From Saccharofermentans sp. (lineage in GTDB: Bacteria; Bacillota_A; Clostridia; Saccharofermentanales; Saccharofermentanaceae), in the NCBI GenBank assembly GCA_024695565.1, contig JAILHX010000157.1, positions 1 to 64,000 on the forward strand: 64,000 bases of DNA, written 5' to 3'. Made by a program: the position numbers and the translations under genes. Numbering within the stretch: position 1 is the stretch's first letter; every line of letters starts with the position of its first letter. This document shows, piece after piece, positions 26,425 through 32,600 of the stretch. Under the pieces are notes generated by a model. That model ran no database searches, was not told the DNA's origin, and was given only the letters and a program-made list of their open reading frames with translations.

Positions 26425-26547
26425 TTTTCAACGGAAACTTGTCTGTTACTGCAAGTACATCAAACTTATTTATTTTTAATAATAAATCGACTTGCATAAT
26501 TTTAGATGTTGTTATAAGATTTATAGGCTTGTTAGAGGAAACTGCAC

Positions 26548-26623
26548 CGGGGTGTGGCTCAGGTGGTAGAGTGCCTGCTTCGGGAGCAGGAGGCCGTGGG
26601 TTCAAGTCCCGCCACTCCGACCA
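26548..26623 (+). tRNA. tRNA-Pro (anticodon CGG)
   Basis: A 76-base cloverleaf with encoded CCA. Acceptor CGGGGTG pairs with CACTCCG, with C1-G72 and A73 as expected of bacterial tRNA-Pro. The anticodon stem is CCTGC/GCAGG around TTCGGGA, giving CGG, which reads CCG. The T arm is GTGGG TTCAAGT CCCGC. It lies 29 bases before a second proline tRNA. Confidence 0.95.
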
Positions 26624-26652
26624 ATATTTTTCCTTAACATAAGCGTGATCAT

Positions 26653-26729
26653 CGGGGTGTAGCTCAGGTGGCTAGAGTGCTTGCTTAGGGAGCAAGAGGT
26701 CGTGGGTTCAAGTCCCGTCACTCCGACCA
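26653..26729 (+). tRNA. tRNA-Pro (anticodon AGG)
   Basis: A 77-base cloverleaf with encoded CCA and the same acceptor (CGGGGTG/CACTCCG, A73). The anticodon stem CTTGC/GCAAG encloses TTAGGGA, giving AGG, for CCU. An A at position 34 is uncommon in bacterial proline tRNAs and would normally need deamination to inosine. A perfect terminator follows within four bases. Confidence 0.95.
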
Positions 26730-26732
26730 ACA

Positions 26733-26772
26733 AAAAGACCTTCAGGCTTAATGCTTGAAGGTCTTTTCTTTT
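26733..26772 (+). terminator. Terminator of the tRNA-Pro pair
   Basis: A 15-base stem (26733-26747 with 26753-26767, one G-T pair, loop TTAAT) ends in TCTTTTCTTTT. It separates the tRNA transcript from the higBA promoter 22 bases later. Confidence 0.9.
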
Positions 26773-26787
26773 GACTAAATGCAACTG

Positions 26788-26823
26788 TATCTGTTTGACA
26801 TATATACGCACAACAGATATACT
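26788..26823 (+). promoter_or_regulatory. higBA promoter with overlapping operator
   Basis: Consensus TTGACA (26795-26800), a 17-base spacer, then TATACT (26818-26823). An inverted repeat, TATCTGTT (26788-26795) and AACAGATA (26812-26819), overlaps both boxes and is a likely HigA operator (inference). The -10 ends six bases before the higB ATG, so the transcript would start at or next to that codon. Confidence 0.85.
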
Positions 26824-26829
26824 TAAACT

Positions 26830-27111
26830 ATGATTAAGAGCTTTACTGATAAAGAAACAGAAAAGATATTTAATCAGGAGTTTTCGAAAAAGCTTCCTCA
26901 TTCTATTCAAGGGGTAGCTTTGCGAAAACTCATTATGATGAATAATGCTGAAGTGATTGAAGATTTACGGGTTCCTCCAGCTAATAGATTGGAACAATTG
27001 AAAGGGGACAGAAAAGGTCAATACAGTATTCGAATCAATGATCAATACAGGATTTGTTTCAGGTTTTTTGATCATGATTGTTATGATGTTGAAATTGTTG
27101 ATTATCATTAA
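26830..27111 (+). CDS. higB: HigB-family toxin, type II toxin-antitoxin
   Basis: 93 residues, full length for the HigB/RelE-superfamily ribosome-dependent mRNA interferase. Characteristic stretches are MIKSFTDKETEKIFN, EDLRVPPANRLEQLKGDRKG and YSIRINDQYRICFRF, ending with DVEIVDYH. The gene has no Shine-Dalgarno sequence, and the promoter -10 is only six bases away, so the mRNA may be leaderless and poorly translated, which fits a toxin. The antitoxin follows 12 bases later with a strong RBS. Lower GC than the flanking housekeeping genes suggests acquisition. Assignment is secure. Confidence 0.95.
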   Translation: MIKSFTDKETEKIFNQEFSKKLPHSIQGVALRKLIMMNNAEVIEDLRVPPANRLEQLKGDRKGQYSIRINDQYRICFRFFDHDCYDVEIVDYH

Positions 27112-27123
27112 GGAGTTATAGCT

Positions 27124-27417
27124 ATGGATAATAAGATAAAAACACCCACAATAGGTCAGATTCTCAAAGAAGAATTTTTGGAACCATTGGATATTACTGC
27201 GTACCGTTTGGCGAAGGACATTGGTGTTCCTTCTTCCAGAGTGTTGGAAATATTGCATGACAGGAGAAAGATAACTCCTGATACTTCTCTGCGACTGGCC
27301 AAGTATTTTGGTTTATCAGACAAATACTTTTTGAATCTTCAAAATGATATTGATATAAGGCTTCTTAAGGAAACTCAAAAGGACGAATTAGACAAGATAA
27401 TTCCATACTCTGCGTAA
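27124..27417 (+). CDS. higA: HigA-family antitoxin (XRE helix-turn-helix)
   Basis: 97 residues. TIGQILKEEFLEPLDITAYRLAKDIGVPSSRVLEIL is the HigA start plus the XRE-type helix-turn-helix; only parts are quoted by family resemblance. RKITPDTSLRLAKYFGLSDKYFLNLQ completes the domain. It neutralises HigB and should repress the operon through the inverted repeat at 26788-26819. RBS AAGGAG is nine bases upstream. The toxin-first order is characteristic of higBA. The tail (KETQKDELDKIIPYSA) is normal, so the pair looks intact. Confidence 0.95.
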   Translation: MDNKIKTPTIGQILKEEFLEPLDITAYRLAKDIGVPSSRVLEILHDRRKITPDTSLRLAKYFGLSDKYFLNLQNDIDIRLLKETQKDELDKIIPYSA

Positions 27418-27471
27418 CTCTGAACTAACTATTTTAGACATCTAGTGTCCTTCATTCTGACTGGCTTTACC

Positions 27472-27500
27472 TTGTTAGTGTAACACGATTGTAATATAAT
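27472..27500 (+). promoter_or_regulatory. Promoter of the surface-protein gene
   Basis: TTGTTA (27472-27477), a 17-base spacer, then TATAAT (27495-27500). It leaves a leader of about 135 bases before the ATG at 27642, in which I see no riboswitch-like structure. RBS is AGGAGG at 27631-27636. Confidence 0.7.
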
Positions 27501-27641
27501 CAAGTTCTCTTAATTCATTGTGGGGATGTTTGATTTTCTGTCAGATTTATTCTCTCACTCAATTTGTTTGCGCGTTTTGTTTATGGGTGATCAGACTTCG
27601 CATGCAGCTCGAAAAGAATCAAGTATTACAGGAGGCTCTTT

Positions 27642-30374
27642 ATGGAGAAAGGTAAATTGAAGAAGCGTTTATCCAAGCTTGTTGCCGGCATCGTATCGGC
27701 TGCTATTGTTTTTTCGCTGGTACCTAAGATCCTGGGTACTGATATCGTTCGTGCTGCCGGTGAATACAATATCTGGGTAGGCGGTGTTCAAGTTAGCGAA
27801 GCTAACAAGGGAAATGTCTTAAATACTGAAGGAGAACCTTCGGTTACGTTTAATTCGGATACTTATACGCTTACTTTTAATAATCCGGTAAACCTCGGTA
27901 CCAAAACAGTTGACGAAAGTGAAGTTGTTGTTTATATTGGCAATTTGGGCCACGATATAAGTCTTTGTGGAAAGGCTGATCTTGTATCAGATTCATATAC
28001 TTTTGCTGTTTCTTCGAGTTCAAATGACAAAGTAACGTTTAATGGTGTGTTTTCTTCTGCAAAGTCTTTTGCTGTAAATAATATGGTTGTAGACGGTGGA
28101 GAAATAACAACTGGTGTTGGGATTGCTGCTGCGAGCTTCACTATGAACGGTGGAACAGTAGTTACACCATATTATACTGGAGAGAGCTGCACTTTAGCTG
28201 GTGGCTCTTTTACTGCTAATAATGACAATGTTCTTGTTAATGGTAGTGCAGGTATCCAATGCAAAAATCTTGAGATTACCGGTGGTACGGTTAATTCTAC
28301 AGGTCCAGTAATCGGAATTTATTCCGCGGATACGGTTATTATTTCCGGAGGTGTGGTTGAAGCAACTGGCCTCAATTATGGTATTTATGCTGTAAATAAT
28401 ATAACTGTTTCCGGTGAAACAGCCATTGTAATTGCCAATGCTACTAGTGAAGCTGACAGTTTTGCGATAGTAAGCAAGAGTGGCAATATTACCCTTTCCG
28501 ATAAAATGGGATATGTTGAATATGCGACTGCTGTTGCTGATACACATCCTAGCGATAAACCTAATTATAATTTTAATAGTGTTGTTTATAATAAGCCCAA
28601 AGACGATGGCGGCTTCAGACTGTCTAATATCACAATTGCAAATAAGGATAAAATCGGCAAAATAACCTATGAAGCTGGTGAGGGTACCGGCAAAGTCATC
28701 ACTGAACTCCATTCTTTTGACGAAAAATACAAGCTTCGGGAATTTCCTGAAGATTTATGGCAAGAACCGTCCGGAAAGCATTTCTATCGTTGGTCTGTTG
28801 ATGATGGAAATGTTACTGGTGAACTTGAATATCCGTTAATGGATTATACAATTTGCGGTAATACCGCAACAATGACTGCTATTTATGTTAACTGGATCAG
28901 AGGTTGGGAGGATACCGGTGATAACGGTGTTGACACTTCCGAGAACAAAGGTGTAAACGATGTTCCTTTTTCTATTGCGCAAACAGGGGCTGAGATTCCT
29001 ATGGTTTCCGGAGATGGTATTGATATATCTCTTATGAAAGGATACATTCTTGTAGATAAAAGACTTGACTTTGTTAGTTACAGCAGCGGAACAGTAATCA
29101 AGACGATAACCATGACTGAAGGATCGTCAAACTATTACTATTGTAATTATGATTACACAGACTTTAATGAGGATGTTTATCTCCGTTTTGCCACTGAGTA
29201 TGACCCATCGACTATTAGCTGCACTGTTACCTGGAAGGCTGGAGAAGGCTCAGGAACAGATATAACTGAGACTGCAGGCTATGGCGAACAGGTTTATTTC
29301 AAAGATTTCCCCAGCACATGGACTGAACCTGCTGATGGAAGACATTTTGACGGCTGGCAGGTTGAAGGCACTAGCATAACGCCTCATTATGAATGGTGCA
29401 GTGGTGGTTGGACACCTGGTATTACATATGAATATGTTTATGAGGATATAACATGTACGGCTAAGTATAAGTATTGGATCACAGGTTATGAAGATACCGG
29501 TGATGGCGGTATTAAAGAGATTGGTGATACTTTACGCGGAATTGTAGAAACAGGTGCAGATAATTGCGCCTCTGAAGGTGACACTGTAGAGCTCGAGATC
29601 ACTTATAAGGATGGTTTCTCGATGGTGGACGACAAAGTTGAAGTTATAGGTGTATCTTCAGGTAATGTAATTGCTACCGTTACTCTGTCTTATCATGAAA
29701 TGAGTAACAGTTACAGAGGAACATTTACGATGCCCGGAGAGGATGTAACACTCCGTTTTGCTACGAAGGATAACAATGCGAGCTCCAGTTCAAGTTCGAG
29801 TTCATCAAGTTCATCCAGTTCGAGTTCATCCGGTTCAAGTTCTTCGAGCTCCGGTTCAACCGACACAAGCTCAAGCGATGCTTCAGTTTCAAGCTCTGGC
29901 ACAAGCTCAGCTTCTGATTCTTCTGCAACTACTGTAACGAACGGTAATCCTTACGTTATTGTCAAGGGTGCCAACGGTACATGGGATGGCGTAAGCAACT
30001 ATATTGTTGAAGTTTCCGATAGCGTTGCCGATGATACCATTCTTGACCGTTATCTCTGGTCAGCTGTTGACGGGCATCAGTTGGGTGATGGCGAGCACGT
30101 GATCCGTAAGGGAAGCGTTATCGTTGAGATTTACAGCGATTACCTTAAGACGTTGGGTGCAGGTGAGCATACTATCGTTGTTAACTTCTCGGATTATTCG
30201 GTTACAACGACAATAACGATCAGTGCTGCAGCTGCAGGCGGTGCAAACGCTGCAAGTGTTCCTTCCACAGGTGAGACCATTGCTCCCACATTGTTTGCCG
30301 GATCAGTATTCGTTATCGCTGCGTTAGGATTAGGCTCTGCCGTAATCGTTAAGAAGCGCAAGGAAGAGATCTGA
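27642..30374 (+). CDS. Cell-wall-anchored surface protein with tandem modules
   Basis: 910 residues. Signal peptide about 1-39 (cleavage near VRAA-GEY). Residues 40-330 form a Gly/Thr/Val-rich beta-solenoid-like region with repeated phrases such as ITGGTVNSTG and VIISGGVVEATG. Two tandem modules of about 186 residues follow: one from about 341 (ITYEAGEGTGKV ... LRFATEYD) and one from about 528 (VTWKAGEGSGTD ... LRFATKD). They resemble InlB B-repeat/Listeria-Bacteroides-type repeats. A Ser-rich linker (about 713-770) leads to a last beta domain. The end is a sorting signal: VPSTG near 873, a hydrophobic segment, and KKRKEE. It should be linked to peptidoglycan by a sortase, not encoded here. 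Probably adhesion or matrix binding; function is inferred. Confidence 0.88.
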   Translation: MEKGKLKKRLSKLVAGIVSAAIVFSLVPKILGTDIVRAAGEYNIWVGGVQVSEANKGNVLNTEGEPSVTFNSDTYTLTFNNPVNLGTKTVDESEVVVYIGNLGHDISLCGKADLVSDSYTFAVSSSSNDKVTFNGVFSSAKSFAVNNMVVDGGEITTGVGIAAASFTMNGGTVVTPYYTGESCTLAGGSFTANNDNVLVNGSAGIQCKNLEITGGTVNSTGPVIGIYSADTVIISGGVVEATGLNYGIYAVNNITVSGETAIVIANATSEADSFAIVSKSGNITLSDKMGYVEYATAVADTHPSDKPNYNFNSVVYNKPKDDGGFRLSNITIANKDKIGKITYEAGEGTGKVITELHSFDEKYKLREFPEDLWQEPSGKHFYRWSVDDGNVTGELEYPLMDYTICGNTATMTAIYVNWIRGWEDTGDNGVDTSENKGVNDVPFSIAQTGAEIPMVSGDGIDISLMKGYILVDKRLDFVSYSSGTVIKTITMTEGSSNYYYCNYDYTDFNEDVYLRFATEYDPSTISCTVTWKAGEGSGTDITETAGYGEQVYFKDFPSTWTEPADGRHFDGWQVEGTSITPHYEWCSGGWTPGITYEYVYEDITCTAKYKYWITGYEDTGDGGIKEIGDTLRGIVETGADNCASEGDTVELEITYKDGFSMVDDKVEVIGVSSGNVIATVTLSYHEMSNSYRGTFTMPGEDVTLRFATKDNNASSSSSSSSSSSSSSSSSGSSSSSSGSTDTSSSDASVSSSGTSSASDSSATTVTNGNPYVIVKGANGTWDGVSNYIVEVSDSVADDTILDRYLWSAVDGHQLGDGEHVIRKGSVIVEIYSDYLKTLGAGEHTIVVNFSDYSVTTTITISAAAAGGANAASVPSTGETIAPTLFAGSVFVIAALGLGSAVIVKKRKEEI

Positions 30375-30394
30375 GTTAACTGATTCTTATAAAG

Positions 30395-30419
30395 AGGCGT
30401 CCTGCGGGGCGCCTTTTTT
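30395..30419 (+). terminator. Terminator of the surface-protein gene
   Basis: An 8-base stem AGGCGTCC/GGGCGCCT (one G-T pair) with a four-base loop, then TTTTTT. It closes the accessory segment. Confidence 0.9.
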
Positions 30420-30476
30420 ACGTTATTGAATAAATTTTATTTGGCCTATTCAAAATGCTGATTTCAGCGACATGTT

Positions 30477-30485
30477 TGTTATAAT
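30477..30485 (+). promoter_or_regulatory. Extended -10 promoter of the thyA-folA operon
   Basis: TGTTATAAT lies 32 bases before the thyA ATG. No good -35 is present, as expected for an extended -10 promoter. Same word as at 2841, 35001, 37005 and 50929. Confidence 0.6.
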
Positions 30486-30516
30486 CGAAAATATCAATTA
30501 AAAGGCGGTGGATATT

Positions 30517-31350
30517 ATGAGCCGGGCAGATGATATTTTCGATGAGAACATTAAGACTATCCTTAATTCAGGCTATTCAACCATTAATGACAAGGTAAGG
30601 CCCCATTGGGCTGACGACGGAGCTCCGGCTTATACATATAAGGCGTTTGCTATCGTTAACCGTTATAACCTTGCTGAAGAATTCCCGATGTTCACACAAC
30701 GCTGGATCAACTTCAAGGCTGCTGTAGATGAGCTTTTGTGGATCTGGCAGAAGAAATCCAATAATGTTAATGACCTTAACTCTCATATCTGGGATGCATG
30801 GGCTGATGAGACAGGTTCCATCGGTAAGGCTTACGGCTATCAGTTGGGAGTTAAGCACAAATATAAGGAAGGCGAGTTCGACCAGGTCGACCGCGTTCTC
30901 TATGACCTTAAGAATAATCCTTCATCCAGAAGGATCATGACAAACATCTATGTTCATCAGGATCTTTCCGAGATGCATCTTTATCCCTGCGCTTATTCCA
31001 TGACATTCAACGTTACAGGCAATAAGCTCAACGCCATTCTTAACCAGAGAAGTAACGATATGCTCGTTGCAAATGCATGGAACGTATGCCAGTACGCTGT
31101 TCTGGTTCATCTCATGGCAAGATGTTCGGGTCTTGAAGTAGGTGAGTTTGTTCACGTTATCGCTGACGCTCACATATATGACAGACATGTTGATATCGTT
31201 AAGGAATTGATCGAGATGCCTAAGTATCCTGCACCGAAGCTCGTTCTTGATGAAGGGATCACGGATTTCTATCAGTTCACTACAGATAACATCAGACTTG
31301 AAGGCTATGAGGCCGGCCCTAAGATCAAGGGCATTCCCGTTGCAGTCTGA
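30517..31350 (+). CDS. thyA: Thymidylate synthase (divergent ThyA)
   Basis: 277 residues from the ATG at 30517, placed nine bases after AAGGCGG; a GTG at 30508 overlaps that RBS. ThyA methylates dUMP with methylene-THF, yielding dTMP and dihydrofolate. Recognisable segments are the nucleophile region LYPCAYSMTFNV, LNQRSNDMLVANAWN (dUMP-phosphate and uracil contacts, R-S-x-D and Asn), LEVGEFVHVIADAHIYDRH (the HxY), and the C-terminal GIPVAV. The residue after the catalytic Cys is Ala where most ThyA have His. The protein is thus a divergent but apparently complete ThyA. folA, which recycles the dihydrofolate, is two genes downstream. Confidence 0.93.
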   Translation: MSRADDIFDENIKTILNSGYSTINDKVRPHWADDGAPAYTYKAFAIVNRYNLAEEFPMFTQRWINFKAAVDELLWIWQKKSNNVNDLNSHIWDAWADETGSIGKAYGYQLGVKHKYKEGEFDQVDRVLYDLKNNPSSRRIMTNIYVHQDLSEMHLYPCAYSMTFNVTGNKLNAILNQRSNDMLVANAWNVCQYAVLVHLMARCSGLEVGEFVHVIADAHIYDRHVDIVKELIEMPKYPAPKLVLDEGITDFYQFTTDNIRLEGYEAGPKIKGIPVAV

Positions 31351-31365
31351 TAAGGCGGCCAAGGC

Positions 31366-32079
31366 ATGAAGTTAATATTCATCAGACACGGGGATCCTGA
31401 TTATGAGAAGGATTCCTTAACAGAGAAGGGGTGGCGTGAGGCTGAGATCCTTGCTGAACGCGTAGCTAAATGGGATATAAAGCAGATCTACTGTTCGCCT
31501 TTGGGAAGAGCTAAGGATACGTGTTCAGTCACTCTTAAGAAGACTGGCAGAGAAGCAATCACCTGTGACTGGCTCAAGGAATTCTATTACAGGATCTGGG
31601 ATGAGAAAGAAGGCGAGTGGACAATTGCCTGGGACTTCTATCCGAGAGACTTCAACGACAGGGATGACCTTCATGACAAGAACCTCTGGGCAGATACTGA
31701 GATCATGAAGACCGGAGATATCGCGCAGCACGCTCAGGAAGTCTATGAAGGCTTTGATGCACTTCTTGCCAAGCATGGCTATAAGAGAAACGACAAAGGC
31801 TTCTACGACGTTATAGAACACAATGACGACAATATCGTGTTCTTCTGTCATTTCGGCGTTACAGCCCTGATCTTAGGTCATCTGATCGGAGTTGCCGCAC
31901 CTGCTATCTGGCAGGGGATGATGATGGCACCTACATCAATTACGGTGCTGGGTTCAGAAGAGAGGATCCCGGGCGAGGCAAGCTTCAGGATTCAGACCTT
32001 TGCTGACAGCAGACATCTTTTTGAAGCCGGAGAACCGATATCTCAATCAGGTTATTTCACACCAATATTTGAGGGGTAA
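31366..32079 (+). CDS. Histidine phosphatase superfamily protein
   Basis: 237 residues. It opens with the catalytic RHG motif (LIFIRHGDPDYEKD), has the second Arg in QIYCSPLGRAKDT, an acidic residue in the core, and the second His in FCHFGVTALI. These are the features of phosphoglycerate-mutase-like phosphatases (branch with a proton-donor Glu/Asp). It sits between thyA and folA with 15- and 4-base gaps, so it belongs to the same operon. A phosphatase acting on a nucleotide or pterin phosphate would suit the place, but the substrate is not readable from sequence. Confidence 0.9.
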   Translation: MKLIFIRHGDPDYEKDSLTEKGWREAEILAERVAKWDIKQIYCSPLGRAKDTCSVTLKKTGREAITCDWLKEFYYRIWDEKEGEWTIAWDFYPRDFNDRDDLHDKNLWADTEIMKTGDIAQHAQEVYEGFDALLAKHGYKRNDKGFYDVIEHNDDNIVFFCHFGVTALILGHLIGVAAPAIWQGMMMAPTSITVLGSEERIPGEASFRIQTFADSRHLFEAGEPISQSGYFTPIFEG

Positions 32080-32083
32080 TACT

Positions 32084-32578
32084 ATGATAGCAATTTCAGC
32101 AGTAGACAAAAATTGGGCAATCGGAAACAAGGGACATCTCCTTATCTCTTTGCCTGAGGACCAGAAAGGCGTATTCAGAAAGTACACGGCAGGTCATACG
32201 GTAGTATATGGCAGAAAGACTTTGGAGACGTTCCCGGGACAGAAGCTCCTTCCCAACCGTGTGAATGTAATCATGTCCAGAAGCTTTGAGTATGAGAAGG
32301 AAGGAGCTCTTATCCTTCACTCCGCAGCAGAACTCGAAGACTTCTTGAGCCTTACTGAAGATGAGGTTTATCTCATCGGAGGTGCTTCACTCTACAATAC
32401 ACTTATTGGCTTGTGCGACAGAGCGATCATCACGAGCATCAGGGCAGAGTTTGAAGCAGACTGTTACTTCCCGAACCTTGATGAAGATCCCGATTGGGAA
32501 TTGGAATCGGAAGAAGATCCGGTCATGAGCGAGAAGGGTGTGGAGTTCACGGTTAAGCATTATAAGAGAAAGGCGTAA
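32084..32578 (+). CDS. folA: Dihydrofolate reductase
   Basis: 164 residues from the ATG at 32084, four bases after the phosphatase stop; GAGGGG lies six bases upstream. An upstream in-frame ATG at 32000 would lie inside the phosphatase gene. Motifs: AVDKNWAIGNKGHLLISLPED (active-site acidic residue, Met20-loop equivalent), HTVVYGRKTLETFP (NADPH-binding), LPNRVNVIMSR, and VYLIGGASLYN. It reduces dihydrofolate to tetrahydrofolate with NADPH and completes the thyA cycle. The stop codon is inside the downstream terminator stem. Confidence 0.96.
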   Translation: MIAISAVDKNWAIGNKGHLLISLPEDQKGVFRKYTAGHTVVYGRKTLETFPGQKLLPNRVNVIMSRSFEYEKEGALILHSAAELEDFLSLTEDEVYLIGGASLYNTLIGLCDRAIITSIRAEFEADCYFPNLDEDPDWELESEEDPVMSEKGVEFTVKHYKRKA

Positions 32579-32600
32579 CATCTGTTACGCCTTTTCTTTA
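32570..32600. terminator. Bidirectional terminator between folA and the DUF4012 gene
   Basis: An 11-base perfect stem, AAGGCGTAACA (32570-32580) and TGTTACGCCTT (32583-32593), with a two-base centre, followed by TTCTTTA. The left arm contains the folA stop codon and the right side reaches the end of the convergent gene, so it may serve both strands. Confidence 0.85.

Noticed and set aside
26397..26642. Open frame running through the ACGTA array and the first tRNA-Pro gene
   Set aside because: It overlaps a complete tRNA, has no RBS, and its translation of the tRNA region is low-complexity Gly/Ala; the tRNA explains the sequence.
29780..29880. Ser-rich stretch as an artefact or microsatellite insertion breaking the surface protein
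   Set aside because: It stays in frame, ends cleanly in the next domain, and Ser-rich linkers are normal in wall-anchored proteins; codon choice varies along it.
26249..30420. Prophage or integrative element with integrase
   Set aside because: No integrase, transposase, phage structural gene or duplicated tRNA end is visible in the window.
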